From positions 1-38,242 of the forward strand of contig JASJCY010000042.1 in the NCBI GenBank assembly GCA_030065825.1: a stretch of 38,242 nucleotides of DNA. The letters are read 5' to 3'. The stretch's first letter is position 1; each line of letters starts with the position of its first letter. Source of the stretch: Nostocaceae cyanobacterium. GTDB lineage: Bacteria; Cyanobacteriota; Cyanobacteriia; Cyanobacteriales; Nostocaceae. Shown here piece after piece: positions 1 to 7,786 of the stretch. Position numbers and translations under genes: made by a program. Below the pieces are notes generated by a model, which searched no databases, was not told the DNA's origin, and saw only the letters and a program-made list of their open reading frames with translations.

Positions 1-1161
1 GTCAAAGACATGATCCACATCAGCCATGGTCCTGTTGGTTGTGGTTACTGGTCTTGGTCTGGTCGTCGTAACTACTATGTTGGTGTAACTGGTGTCGATA
101 GCTTCGGTACTATGCACTTCACCTCTGACTTCCAAGAGCGTGATATCGTTTTCGGTGGTGACAAAAAACTCGTCAAAATCATCAAGGAAATTGAGGAACT
201 ATTCCCCCTCAACAACGGTGTTTCTATCCAGTCTGAGTGTCCCATCGGTCTGATTGGTGATGATATCGAAGCTGTAGCTAAGAAAACTTCTAAGGAAATT
301 GGTAAGCCTGTAATTCCCCTACGTTGCGAAGGTTTCCGGGGTGTATCCCAGTCCTTGGGTCACCACATTGCTAACGACGCTATTCGTGACTGGGTATTTC
401 CTAAGTACGACGAAGCTAAGAAAAACGATAAGCTTGACTTTGAACCCGGTCCCTACGATGTATCCTTAATTGGTGACTATAACATCGGTGGTGACGCTTG
501 GTCTAGCCGTATGCTGTTGGAAGAAATCGGCTTGCGCGTAGTCGCTCAGTGGTCTGGTGACGGTACTATCAATGAGTTGGTACAAGGTCCTGCTGCTAAG
601 TTAACTTTAATCCACTGCTACCGTTCCATGAACTACATCTGCCGTAGTTTAGAGGAAGCATACGGAATGCCATGGATGGAGTTCAATTTCTTCGGTCCCA
701 ATAAGATTGCTGAATCCTTGCGTGCGATCGCAGCTCGTTTCGACGAGAAGATCCAAGAAAACGCTGAGAAGGTAATCGCTAAGTACACTCCAATCATGAA
801 TGAGGTACTTGAGAAGTACCGTCCCAGATTGGAAGGTAAGACTGTAATGCTGTATGTTGGTGGTCTGCGTCCTCGTCACGTTGTCCCCGCATTTGAAGAC
901 CTGGGTATCAAAGTTATCGGTACTGGCTACGAGTTCGCTCACAACGACGACTATAAGCGTACCACCCACTACATTGACAACGCTACCATCATCTATGATG
1001 ACGTAACCGCTTACGAATTCGAGGAGTTCGTGAAGCACAAGCATCCTGATATGGTTGCTGCTGGTATCAAAGAGAAGTACGTCTTCCACAAGATGGGTCT
1101 TCCTTTCCGTCAAATGCACTCTTGGGATTACTCCGAACTTGGAAAGGGGGAGCGAAACTAG
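1..1161 (+). CDS. nifD: nitrogenase MoFe protein alpha chain, upstream part (5' cut by window; 3' interrupted by nifD element)
   Basis: Alpha subunit of the molybdenum nitrogenase, which with NifK carries the P-cluster and FeMo-cofactor and reduces N2 in heterocysts. The frame is open from base 1 ([10 protein letters not shown]), so the first ~80 codons lie upstream. Visible hallmarks are GPVGCG (P-cluster Cys), [13 protein letters not shown] (P-cluster Cys), the cofactor ligand Cys in [10 protein letters not shown] and the cofactor His in RQMHSWDYS. The true coding part ends at the repeat 1125-1135. The codons after it, ending at 1161, read into the element and are not native NifD. The missing C-terminus lies at 7466-7593 in the matching frame. 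The chain is split only a few residues after the cofactor histidine, so the unexcised gene cannot give a normal protein. Identification is certain. Confidence 0.97.
   Translation, partial: VKDMIHISHGPVGCGYWSWSGRRNYYVGVTGVDSFGTMHFTSDFQERDIVFGGDKKLVKIIKEIEELFPLNNGVSIQSECPIGLIGDDIEAVAKKTSKEIGKPVIPLRCEGFRGVSQSLGHHIANDAIRDWVFPKYDEAKKNDKLDFEPGPYDVSLIGDYNIGGDAWSSRMLLEEIGLRVVAQWSGDGTINELVQGPAAKLTLIHCYRSMNYICRSLEEAYGMPWMEFNFFGPNKIAESLRAIAARFDEKIQENAEKVIAKYTPIMNEVLEKYRPRLEGKTVMLYVGGLRPRHVVPAFEDLGIKVIGTGYEFAHNDDYKRTTHYIDNATIIYDDVTAYEFEEFVKHKHPDMVAAGIKEKYVFHKMGLPFRQMHSWDYSELGKGERN
1125..1135 (+). repeat. left attachment repeat of the nifD element
   Basis: GGATTACTCCG reads as codons for W-D-Y-S within NifD. 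It matches the right copy at 10 of 11 positions. The only difference is position 2 (G here, A at 7456), which would change the Asp codon GAT to AAT. Confidence 0.93.
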
Positions 1162-1544
1162 TACTGCTGTGGGGAATTAAAAATGAAAAATCAAAAATGC
1201 AAAATGCTTACATAGCAGGCTTTTGGACTGTTTAAAATGGTTGGTTTATTTATGCCTTGTTGTACTAGAGTAAATCAAGTTTTTTTGCTCTGAAATAAAA
1301 ATAGTCTATTTTTAGTCTAATGCCTAATAAATATGAATTGTATGACCTGCTAATAATAATAAGTTTTTAATGAACAGAAAGATAGAAGTTTTATCCTGTC
1401 TATGGTTAAAGATTTAATCAAATTTGCGTTGGGTAAAATCTGTAAATATCACAACTTTTTCCATGGAATTTTTATTAGATTAAATTGCTCAAATAAGGAA
1501 TTTTTACTGTAATTGGGTGAACTTGTTAAATTATACCGATGAAG
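1162..1544. other. intergenic, left end of nifD element
   Basis: About 380 bases of AT-rich sequence between the left attachment site and the ferritin-like remnant. I see no credible ORF, RNA gene or clear hairpin. Confidence 0.6.
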
Positions 1545-1938
1545 TTACCACTGATAGCGTTCTGGTTTCATTCGCTCCCATGCAAAGTTCATTTTTACCC
1601 AAGCATCTCGCCAGTAACTTTTGAAATTATAACCTCCTGCTTTCAGGGCACGAAAATGACCTATCCACACGAGAATTACAGGAATATAGAAAAGAATTCG
1701 CTGTAGAAAGTAAGTGTTTTTGCCAGCAGCTAATAAGTGTAAACCATCTGATGTTTCTCCTAATTGCCAAGCTGCGAGGGAAGTTGCGATCGCATTCCGT
1801 TCATCTTCCTTCGGTAATTTCTGCACCACGTTCCCAAGGAATTTCTAATTGAAATTCAGCATTAGCTTTGTAGTAGGTATACCACTGTTGGGAGGTGGTG
1901 ATTGCAGGTAAAGTAGGCAATAGCTTGTGAGGATTCAT
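1545..1938 (-). pseudogene. ferritin-like domain protein remnant (frameshift plus internal deletion)
   Basis: On the minus strand an ATG at 1938 opens MNPHKLLPTLPAITTSQQWY and runs through FQLEIPWERGAEITEG before a stop at a frameshift. The next frame continues DERNAIATSLAAWQLGETSDG, which fits the same reading. The break is explained by a 4-base tandem duplication (GAAG GAAG ATGAA instead of GAAGATGAA) near 1810. Shortly after LHLLAAGKN the sequence jumps to what looks like the C-terminal end (ILVWIGHFRALKAGGYNF) and a normal stop. From memory, related cyanobacterial ferritin-like proteins are well over 200 residues, so most of the diiron four-helix core appears deleted. The family assignment rests on recalled similarity of the N-terminal half and is moderately sure. 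That the gene is broken follows directly from the two frames. Confidence 0.6.
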
Positions 1939-2001
1939 TTCTGGGAATGCTGATAGTGTGACGTTAGTTTATAGTTCCCAAAATTGATGGCAAAATCTCT
2001 A

Positions 2002-2145
2002 AGAGAGTGTTTATAAAACAAATATAAAACTCTCGTGAGGGTCGAGAAACCGGGTTTCTTTTGGCATACATACTCAAATTTTCGGTTCTCCACCTATAGA
2101 AATCCGGTTTCTTTGGTTTTTAGCTTTTATCTATAAACACACTCT
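2002..2145. repeat. MITE-like repeat with terminal inverted repeats
   Basis: About 144 bases bounded by AGAGAGTGTTTATA (2002-2015) and TATAAACACACTCT (2132-2145), inverted with 12 of 14 matches. The interior holds the palindrome AGAAACCGGGTTTCT. The interior recurs almost unchanged at 37879-37975 and in degraded reverse form at 12092-12187. Confidence 0.75.
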
Positions 2146-2242
2146 AAGATTGCGATCGCATCACAGTATGACATCACCTGATAGCCAAATCTGTGACAAA
2201 ATAGTATTGTTGTGCTATTGCTAATGTGAGCGGCTACGACCT

Positions 2243-2809
2243 ATGATTTCTACTGAGCGTCGCTACAGTTTGGATGAATACCGCGTCATCGAAGAGAAAG
2301 CAGAAGGACGCAGAGAATATCGAAATGGAGAAATCGTAGCTATACCTGGAGGAACTCTCAAACACAGCCGTATCGGTGGGAATATTTTTGCCTTTCTTAA
2401 GTTTTTGCTGCGGGATACTCAATTCGAGCCAATTAACAGCGATTTGCGATTGTGGATTCCTGAATATCGACGGGGAGTATATGCAGATGTAATGATTTTT
2501 GAAGGTGAACCGCAGTTAAATGATAATCGCAACGATGAAGTTTTGAATCCCATTGTGATTGTTGAAGTTTTATCTCCTTCCACCGCAGATTACGACCGAC
2601 AGGGGAAATTTCGCATATATAGATCGATTGAGAGTTTTAGGGAATATTTATTAGTGGAACAGGATGAACCGTTTGTAGAACGCTATAGCAAGAAAGCTGA
2701 AGGTTGGTTACTTAGTGATTTTAACAGTTTAGAACAATCTATTTCCTTGGAGTCAGTTAAGATTGAATTGCCAATGGCGGAAATTTATCGTGGTGTTGTT
2801 TTTGAGTAA
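2243..2809 (+). CDS. Uma2 family endonuclease-like protein (DUF820)
   Basis: A 188-residue protein of the Uma2/DUF820 family, a PD-(D/E)XK-fold group hugely expanded in cyanobacteria and of mostly unknown biological role. Typical features are the N-terminal YSLDEYRVIEEKAEGRREYRNGEIV, then GGTLKHSRIGGNIFAFL, then the putative nuclease core with Asp in YADVMIF, Glu in IVIVEVLSPSTADYDRQGKF and Lys in QGKF. The length is normal for the family. It is the only plus-strand gene in the left half of the nifD element, so it is cargo of that element. A short gap without genes separates it from the convergent toxin-like gene at 2870. Family membership is clear. Nuclease activity and target are inference. 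Confidence 0.88.
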   Translation: MISTERRYSLDEYRVIEEKAEGRREYRNGEIVAIPGGTLKHSRIGGNIFAFLKFLLRDTQFEPINSDLRLWIPEYRRGVYADVMIFEGEPQLNDNRNDEVLNPIVIVEVLSPSTADYDRQGKFRIYRSIESFREYLLVEQDEPFVERYSKKAEGWLLSDFNSLEQSISLESVKIELPMAEIYRGVVFE

Positions 2810-2869
2810 AATGGTTTTGGTGGGAATAGGGGATTACAACAACAAACTTTGCTCCTTGTCTCTAGTTCC

Positions 2870-3223
2870 TTAGAATGGGATCGACATTATCTGATTAACC
2901 CATTCCTCTGGAGTAGAAGCTTCCCAAACCAGGATGAGTGCGTCAATGGCATCACTGATTGGCAAACTTTGGGAAATAATCAAAACTCCAGAACTGGTTT
3001 GTGACATTATGAACTCACCAAACTCAGCAGGCATTGTTTTTCTATCATGGGTTACAAGAACTCTGCCTTCCTGTGCTGCGATCGCCAATACCTCTGAATC
3101 TTTCTTGCCTTCAAGTCCTGCTGTATAGGCTGACTGAAAATCAATGTTTGCTTGCCTACGTATTGTACCAGTAACAATTGCTTGTTTGAGGTCAGCATCG
3201 GCTTGAAATCGAATTGCTGTCAT
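2870..3223 (-). CDS. DUF5615 PIN-like protein, VapC45-like putative toxin (pair 1)
   Basis: A 117-residue protein with the DUF5615 (COG4634) layout: N-terminal IRFQADADL acidic motif, central DSEVLAIAAQEGRVLVTHDRKTMP, and a hydrophobic strand GVLIISQSLPISDAIDAL. DUF5615 is a shortened PIN-domain relative and is the partner of DUF433 proteins in predicted toxin-antitoxin pairs such as VapBC45. It starts inside the stop codon of the upstream DUF433 gene (ATGA overlap at 3220-3223), so the two are translationally coupled. The acidic residues expected for PIN RNases are partly present (D8, D10, D59). RNase activity is inference. Confidence 0.82.
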   Translation of the reverse strand: MTAIRFQADADLKQAIVTGTIRRQANIDFQSAYTAGLEGKKDSEVLAIAAQEGRVLVTHDRKTMPAEFGEFIMSQTSSGVLIISQSLPISDAIDALILVWEASTPEEWVNQIMSIPF

Positions 3224-3552
3224 ACATTGTTTTGCTTTTGTGCTTGGGCAGTTTTTAATTTTTGATACAGAAGCGGATTTTTTTCTCTCACAGATTGTTG
3301 CAATTTTTCAAACTCTACTTCACCTTGCTTTAAGTATGCATCAACTAGTTCTCGGTTAGCAAGATAGAAAGCGATCGCACCATAAATTTGTTCCAGTGAA
3401 AGCAAAGGAAAGTTTTGGACGATACTTTCAGGAGATTCTCCATTGAGAAAACTATATACAATTGAATCTAGAGAAATACGTGTCCCTGCAATCCAATACC
3501 CTTGATCTCGCTGTTCGATATATTGCTTTGTTTGGATTGGTGTTCGAGTCAT
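3220..3552 (-). CDS. DUF433 protein, VapB45-like putative antitoxin (pair 1)
   Basis: A 110-residue DUF433 (COG2442) protein. The signature is visible as GTRISLDSIVYSFLNGESPE, then SIVQNFPLLSLEQIYGAIAFYLANRELVDAYL. This is a helix-turn-helix-like fold that usually binds its own promoter and neutralises a DUF5615 partner. The C-terminal tail is Lys/Gln-rich (residues 85-110). It lies first in a two-gene operon with the toxin-like gene, with a 4-base ATGA overlap. A second, diverged copy of the same pair is at 5080-5729 in the same element. Function as antitoxin is inferred from family and gene order. Confidence 0.82.
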   Translation of the reverse strand: MTRTPIQTKQYIEQRDQGYWIAGTRISLDSIVYSFLNGESPESIVQNFPLLSLEQIYGAIAFYLANRELVDAYLKQGEVEFEKLQQSVREKNPLLYQKLKTAQAQKQNNV

Positions 3553-3666
3553 AGGACTAATGGTTACTCTTTACTTAGATATTATGCAATTGTCCCAATC
3601 CAACAATTGATGGTGGATTTTGCTAATCACATTAGATTTTTAGAATAAACTATTTAGGATGTATGA

Positions 3667-3694
3667 GGTGCGTTGTCGCGCAGCGCAACGCACC
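3667..3694. repeat. small palindrome (GGTGCGTTG ... CAACGCACC)
   Basis: Perfect 9-base arms around TCGCGCAGCG, followed by CTACAG. The same motif recurs in degraded form near 4330, 5870, 19560-19612 and 23550. It is a dispersed cyanobacterial palindrome in a gap without genes (3553-3759). Confidence 0.7.
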
Positions 3695-3759
3695 CTACAG
3701 GTTACTTGCTTTATTTAAGCGTTTTTTGGTGTTGGGATTTAGGAAGGTGCGATTACAGT

Positions 3760-4275
3760 TTAGTCAGGATAACACCATAAATGCTTTCCATCCGGGTCAT
3801 CATGTGTAAATCCTCTCTTGCGATACCAGTTCTTTAATCGTTCACTATCTCTGTTCTCACTTTTCTCTGCTAGCTGGTTCCAAAAACCTGGTTGCTGTAT
3901 TGCCTGCTCTGTTTCTCTATCGATAGCATCTAGTTCTTCATCGGTGTATTGTTCGTTATTGTGTTTATATATCTCAGAGAACTCCTCTACTTGCTCTTCA
4001 TTAGCTGGGTGGACTCGAATTTTGAGTCTATCAATCTTCCAAAGGTACTTGCGAAGATGATCGAGCAGTTGAGTTCCATAGCCTTGACTACGATTGTTCT
4101 TTTGAACGAACAAGTCATCTAGATGCCAAAACTTTCCCTGTTGATTCTGCATAGATTTGACGTAAGCAGTCGCAATAATCTGACCAGAATTTAGAATCTC
4201 AAACTTGTAATCTTTACCTGGCTGCGAAGGTGGGTAATTACCAAATGTGATACCACCAAATTTGATATTAATCAT
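3760..4275 (-). CDS. GNAT family N-acetyltransferase
   Basis: A 171-residue protein with the GNAT core. FEILNSGQIIATAYVKS forms the early strands, HLDDLFVQKNNRSQGYGTQL gives strand 4 and the acetyl-CoA pyrophosphate loop (Q/R-x-x-G-x-G as RSQGYG), and LKNWYRKRGF near the C-terminus is the usual late motif. Between these lies a long charged insertion (about residues 95-140, rich in Glu, Asp and Gln), longer than in minimal GNATs. It is minus-strand cargo of the nifD element, about 200 bases upstream of the DUF433 gene and apparently its own transcription unit. The substrate cannot be told from sequence. Acetylation of an aminoacyl-tRNA or small molecule is possible but unsupported. Confidence 0.8.
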   Translation of the reverse strand: MINIKFGGITFGNYPPSQPGKDYKFEILNSGQIIATAYVKSMQNQQGKFWHLDDLFVQKNNRSQGYGTQLLDHLRKYLWKIDRLKIRVHPANEEQVEEFSEIYKHNNEQYTDEELDAIDRETEQAIQQPGFWNQLAEKSENRDSERLKNWYRKRGFTHDDPDGKHLWCYPD

Positions 4276-4613
4276 AACAAAAGCTCTTTTTTAAAAAAAT
4301 CTATTAGATGATTTTATTTTAGCAGGAAGTAGTGTGTGTTGTCGCGCAGCCCAATGCACTTGCTCTGCTCCAGAAACTTGTTTGAGTGTTTTTACATAGA
4401 ATTATTCAATAGTTTTTTTTGTCTTATGTGCTAGTACGGTTGTCATCAAAAAATTTTATTTTTATAAAAGAATAGTACAACTATAGATAAGTTTCTGAGT
4501 TTGTACCTTTTCTATCACAATTACCATTTGGTTGTATTGCTGTAGTTATACTTCTAAACACTCCAAAAAGTGTTGGCATATTTACTTATGGTTTTCCAGT
4601 CTAATATCAATTT
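4276..4613. other. divergent intergenic region in nifD element
   Basis: About 340 AT-rich bases between the GNAT gene and the plus-strand gene at 4631. It contains a degraded copy of the GTTGTCGCGCAGC palindrome near 4340. No other feature was seen. Promoters for both neighbours must lie here. Confidence 0.5.
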
Positions 4614-4621
4614 AAAGGGGG
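4614..4621 (+). promoter_or_regulatory. ribosome binding site deciding the start at 4631
   Basis: AAAGGGGG ends 9 bases before ATG 4631. The in-frame TTG at 4622 touches this site and is too close to use. Confidence 0.6.
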
Positions 4622-4630
4622 TTGATACCT

Positions 4631-4972
4631 ATGCATCAGTCAGTAAGCACAATTGATTATAATATCCAACTGCTTATTAATGTTGGAAATAGCACAACAG
4701 GTGGTGAATTACTAGTTGATACCTACACTTTTGATCCGAAGTTAGCAATAGGAGATACAGTAAAAATTGAAGATTGGAAAGTGGGAGTTAAAAAAAATAA
4801 TGAACTAACAAATGAGGTTTTTTCATTTAATGCAACTGTTATGGATATACGTAGGACTATTGTTCGACATCAAAACTTTGTCGTGGATATCATTATAGAA
4901 TCACCGGGTAAAACAACAATATCTCAGCTACGGGATGCCTTGAGAGAAAATAATGAATTAGTAATGGTTTAG
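4631..4972 (+). CDS. hypothetical protein in nifD element
   Basis: I do not recognise this 113-residue protein. The ATG at 4631 is preferred for its ribosome binding site; an upstream TTG would add three residues. It appears soluble, with no signal peptide or membrane segment. Strand-rich stretches (YNIQLLINVGN, GELLVDTYTF, ATVMDIRRTIV, NFVVDIIIES) and the phrase IGDTVKIEDWKVGVKKN suggest a small beta-barrel or OB-like fold. The end is a helix with REN. It sits between the divergent GNAT gene and the convergent toxin-like gene of pair 2. Its coding nature is supported by the good ribosome site and protein-like composition. Confidence 0.65.
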   Translation: MHQSVSTIDYNIQLLINVGNSTTGGELLVDTYTFDPKLAIGDTVKIEDWKVGVKKNNELTNEVFSFNATVMDIRRTIVRHQNFVVDIIIESPGKTTISQLRDALRENNELVMV

Positions 4973-5079
4973 GAAGTAGGGTGTGTTATCCGCACCGTAA
5001 CACACCACATCTCACATTAAACTCCCTCTATAAACCATCTCTATCCTCAACTTTTCCACCTCTATCTTTAACCTTTCAT

Positions 5080-5448
5080 TTAGATTTCCCCAGAATAACT
5101 ACTTAGAAACACCAACTGATTTATCATCTCTTCGGCTGATTTAGTTGTCATTAATTTGAGTACTCTCCGCATTTGTTCACCAATAGAATAATCCTGCAAT
5201 GAAATTATGATTCCTGCATGACTTAGTTTTTCTTCTATATAGACACTATGTAATCGACAAAAATCACCAACATTGAATGTATATAAAACCCTTTGGAGTT
5301 TAGTCGCTAAAATCAATTGTTCATTATCACTGGAACTAATTGTTTCCACCTCACCAACAGTGATAACATCTACTCCCCTAGCTCTCAAGGCTTTGATAAA
5401 TCGCTGATCCATTGAATCTTCATCAATGAATAATCGAATTGGACTCAT
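5080..5448 (-). CDS. DUF5615 PIN-like protein, VapC45-like putative toxin (pair 2)
   Basis: A 122-residue DUF5615 protein. It opens SPIRLFIDEDSMDQRFIKAL with the acidic D-E-D triplet (residues 9-11), followed by ARGVDVITVGEV and a D-N-E-Q-L-I-L-A-T helix, then VLYTFNVGDFCRLH in place of the usual LT-x-D-x-DF. The last third, with KLMTTKSAEEMINQLVFLSS, is helical. The start codon overlaps the stop of the DUF433 gene by 4 bases (5445-5448). It is clearly diverged from the pair-1 toxin rather than a recent copy. One acidic position in the second motif is replaced by Asn-Val, so catalytic competence is uncertain. Confidence 0.82.
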   Translation of the reverse strand: MSPIRLFIDEDSMDQRFIKALRARGVDVITVGEVETISSSDNEQLILATKLQRVLYTFNVGDFCRLHSVYIEEKLSHAGIIISLQDYSIGEQMRRVLKLMTTKSAEEMINQLVFLSSYSGEI

Positions 5449-5729
5449 ATTGCTTGTCCCATTTCTGTAGCTAATCGTTGATAATCTGCTTTTTCAGCAG
5501 CAAGATATGCTTCAATTTCTTCTCGATTAGCGTGATAATAAGTTAGAGCAGCATAAACCTGTGCAAGATTTACATTTCCCATGCGTTCAGAAATTTCCTC
5601 CGCATTAAAACCAAGTTTGTACCAAGCTGCAATGCGTTGCACAGAAACTCTAGTTCCAGCAATGCGAGGACGATTGCCCAGAGTTTCAGGTGACTTAATA
5701 ATTAATGTTCCAATATCAATAGCTGGCAT
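5445..5729 (-). CDS. DUF433 protein, VapB45-like putative antitoxin (pair 2)
   Basis: A 94-residue DUF433 protein, closer to the family consensus than pair 1: PRIAGTRVSVQRIAAWYKLG, then FNAEEISERMGNVNLAQVYAALTYYHANREEIEAYLAAEK. Expected role is a DNA-binding antitoxin that represses the operon and neutralises the overlapping DUF5615 partner. A start at 5729 is supported by the conserved N-terminal IDIGTLIIKSPETLG. It lies downstream of xisA on the same strand but is separated from it by about 190 bases of AT-rich sequence with a GCGCAACGCACC palindrome remnant, so it is probably not in the xisA transcript. Role is inference from family and context. Confidence 0.84.
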   Translation of the reverse strand: MPAIDIGTLIIKSPETLGNRPRIAGTRVSVQRIAAWYKLGFNAEEISERMGNVNLAQVYAALTYYHANREEIEAYLAAEKADYQRLATEMGQAI

Positions 5730-5917
5730 AATTTTATTGATGTATTTTCATTAATAAATGATAGCACATCAAAGAATGCATAAAATTAAAAAATAAAATA
5801 TTCTAAATTCTCAAATTCTACAATTATATATGAGGAAAATTAATATTCTTAATCAATCCTCATGGTAAGGTGTGTTGTGGCACAGCGCAACGCACCAAAT
5901 TCATTTTTTCAACAAAT

Positions 5918-7336
5918 TCAACTCCCCCTATAAACCAATTCCATTCTCAACTTTTTCACCTCCATTTTTAACCTTTCATTCTCCACTTTTAACCTTGCAT
6001 TTTCTTCCTTAATCACCTCAATTTCACTCTTTTTACTCAAAGCCTGATTAATTGCTAACTTCCGCATATCTAACGAAAACCAACGCTGATAAGTTTGGGT
6101 ATGAACTTGCACGCTATGCCCTAAATTATCTGCTGCTGCTTTAATAGGAATTCCCAAAATATGCGCTCGAATTGCCCAAGCATGACGCAAATCATAGGGC
6201 TTAAAATCTAATCCAATTTTCCTAAACCACCAACTCACTCTTTGGGTTAATGCTGTAATTTCTGCGTGATTATTCTTATTTTTCTTACTAATAGCAGTCG
6301 CCAACATCTCTAAATACTTCGGATTTCTTAAATCAAATTCTTCAATCCATTGTTTATGTAAAGGTAAAGCTTGTCTTTCCCCCGTCTTACAATCTTTATC
6401 CACCTTCCATGTCAAATCTACATTTTCTTGACTTAACCACCAATTAATATCAGGATTAATAAAAAGTTCTCGCGGACGTAAACCGAAAACTGCTAACATT
6501 CCATAAGTCCATCGCCAAAGTTGCCAGCTATCTTTAACATTTTGATTAACTTGTTTACCTCTATTATTTAAATAATCTGCAAACTTGATAAATCCAGCAA
6601 TAATTTCTTCATCACTTGGTATATTCCGGGAATTTTTATCCGGCATTTTAGCATACTGAGATAAATCAATTTCGATTTTGAATGTCATACAAAATGCCGA
6701 TATTGCCCTAGCTGCATTATATCTTGCCCATTCTTTATCTATTTTCTCAATTGCACTAATTAAATTATCAGCAGTTGCTAAATCTTTCGGATTCGTAAAC
6801 CGCTTAGTTCGAGAAAAATAATAGAAAAAAGTATGCTCACTTTTTGTGGTGCGTTTATGGGTTTTAAAATACTCATCTTCAAATTTTTCCAGCAACTCAC
6901 CGATAGTTTGAAAATCTTTTTTAATTGCTTCATTTCCTAAATATTTATCATTCCAAACAAAAGTCTTTCTAGCAATTAACTTCCCTAATTCATAAGCTTC
7001 TTCCTCCGCAGTTTTTAAACCATCCAAATTTGCCGGAATATTCAAACTGAGATTATATTGTTTTTTCCCAGTTCCCTTTGTATCCTTATCTCCCGGTTTA
7101 ATTGGTAAAGTCGCTCGTAATTGCAAACTTCCATTTGACTCCCGAATTGTCACCTTTGTCTTTGCAGACTTCAAACGCAGATTTATTTGTGACAATTCTG
7201 TTAATACTTTCGCTCTCATATGTTCCCTTTGCTGCTGTGCTTGCAGACATGAACCCCAAAAACTGCCGTCGGTAGATGGAATTGGCTCCATATCTGCAAA
7301 TGCTTGTTGATATTTGTCTTCACCCTGGTTATGCAT
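5918..7336 (-). CDS. xisA: XisA, site-specific tyrosine recombinase of the nifD element
   Basis: A 472-residue phage-integrase-family recombinase that excises the nifD element during heterocyst differentiation. The catalytic domain shows Arg I in GLRPRE (R287), box II as YDLRHAW (Y381, R384, H385), NLGHS (H407) and the nucleophile in HTQTYQRWF (Y416). Having Tyr instead of His in the H-x-x-R position is a known trait of XisA. Residues 150-220 form the SAM-like core-binding domain (FEDEYFKTHKRTTKSEHTF). The last ~35 residues are a Lys/Glu-rich coiled coil. It is transcribed from the right attachment site inward, so its promoter lies within 120 bases of the recombination site. The start at 7336 is the first ATG with family-like sequence. 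Confidence is high because of sequence and position. Confidence 0.95.
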   Translation of the reverse strand: MHNQGEDKYQQAFADMEPIPSTDGSFWGSCLQAQQQREHMRAKVLTELSQINLRLKSAKTKVTIRESNGSLQLRATLPIKPGDKDTKGTGKKQYNLSLNIPANLDGLKTAEEEAYELGKLIARKTFVWNDKYLGNEAIKKDFQTIGELLEKFEDEYFKTHKRTTKSEHTFFYYFSRTKRFTNPKDLATADNLISAIEKIDKEWARYNAARAISAFCMTFKIEIDLSQYAKMPDKNSRNIPSDEEIIAGFIKFADYLNNRGKQVNQNVKDSWQLWRWTYGMLAVFGLRPRELFINPDINWWLSQENVDLTWKVDKDCKTGERQALPLHKQWIEEFDLRNPKYLEMLATAISKKNKNNHAEITALTQRVSWWFRKIGLDFKPYDLRHAWAIRAHILGIPIKAAADNLGHSVQVHTQTYQRWFSLDMRKLAINQALSKKSEIEVIKEENARLKVENERLKMEVKKLRMELVYRGS

Positions 7337-7376
7337 CGCTATAGTATTAGCCTATATTTAGCCTAAAAATAATTGT

Positions 7377-7421
7377 GTTATCAGTAAACAATGCTTATGA
7401 CAAACACTGCTTACTGATAAC
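7377..7421. promoter_or_regulatory. inverted repeat and imperfect NtcA-like box upstream of xisA
   Basis: GTTATCAGTAA (7377-7387) and TTACTGATAAC (7411-7421) are perfect 11-base inverted arms, about 34 bases from the right attachment repeat and 40 bases upstream of the xisA start. Across the left arm, GTA-N8-TTA (7384-7397) is one base off the NtcA consensus GTA-N8-TAC. It could be an operator, a recombinase arm site, or both. NtcA (BifA) is known to bind upstream of xisA in Anabaena. The function here is inference. Confidence 0.5.
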
Positions 7422-7454
7422 ATTAAGCCACTAAAAGCCATTAAACCATAAAAA

Positions 7455-7465
7455 GAATTACTCCG
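7455..7465 (+). repeat. right attachment repeat of the nifD element
   Basis: GAATTACTCCG, matching the left copy except for A at its second base. The last nine bases, ATTACTCCG, are identical, so strand exchange anywhere in them keeps the wild-type Asp codon in rebuilt nifD. Confidence 0.92.
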
Positions 7466-7593
7466 GTCCTTACCACGGTTATGACGGATTTGCTATCTTC
7501 GCTCGTGACATGGATATGGCACTCAACAGCCCCACTTGGGACTTAGTCGCTACTCCTTGGAAGAAAACTGCTGCAAAAGCTAAGGCTGCCTAA
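7459..7593 (+). CDS. nifD: nitrogenase MoFe protein alpha chain, C-terminal part
   Basis: Downstream fragment of nifD, encoding [18 protein letters not shown] and ending in the Lys/Ala-rich tail KAKAA and TAA. It has no start codon of its own and is expressed only after XisA joins it to the part ending at 1135. The frame is continuous across the repeats (TAC TCC GGT here, GAT TAC TCC at the left). The G-P-Y-H-G-Y-D-G motif follows the cofactor histidine in all NifD proteins. Confidence 0.95.
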   Translation, partial: YSGPYHGYDGFAIFARDMDMALNSPTWDLVATPWKKTAAKAKAA

Positions 7594-7613
7594 TTCTTGA
7601 AATATGTGGATAG

Positions 7614-7633
7614 CCTGGGGTGTTCACCCCAGG
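7614..7633 (+). terminator. stem-loop between nifD and nifK
   Basis: Perfect 9-base stem CCTGGGGTG / CACCCCAGG with a two-base gap, 20 bases after the nifD stop. No T-tract follows, and nifK lies downstream, so it more likely stabilises or processes the nifD message than terminates it. A second G/C hairpin (CCTCCGGGGGTG...CACCCC-like) lies near 7710. Confidence 0.5.
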
Positions 7634-7786
7634 AAGTGAGGGAGGAATGGTGAATGCTGAATGCTGGATGAATAATTTCATTCATTATTCATAATTCATC
7701 ATTGGTAACTCCCTCCGGGGGTGAAAAACCCCTCCTAGCTATCCTCTTCACTACTTTTCCCACCCAGAAACTAGAGAGATACACCA

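Larger units (their letters stand above)
1125..7465. mobile_element. nifD element (developmentally excised, XisA type)
   Basis: A 6.33-kb segment sits inside nifD between near-identical 11-bp repeats, GGATTACTCCG at 1125-1135 and GAATTACTCCG at 7455-7465. The left copy equals the repeat known for the Anabaena PCC 7120 nifD element. Precise recombination joins HSWDYS to GPYHGYDG in frame. The element carries xisA at its right end, transcribed toward its left end, as in known nifD elements. Cargo from left to right is a ferritin-like pseudogene, a Uma2 nuclease, a DUF5615/DUF433 pair, a GNAT, an unknown small protein, a second DUF5615/DUF433 pair and xisA. At 6.3 kb it is smaller than the 11-kb PCC 7120 element. 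Excision in heterocysts is inferred from the family. Confidence 0.95.

Noticed and set aside
649-1119. 156-codon frame antisense to nifD
   Set aside because: Shadow of the highly biased nifD codons on the other strand.
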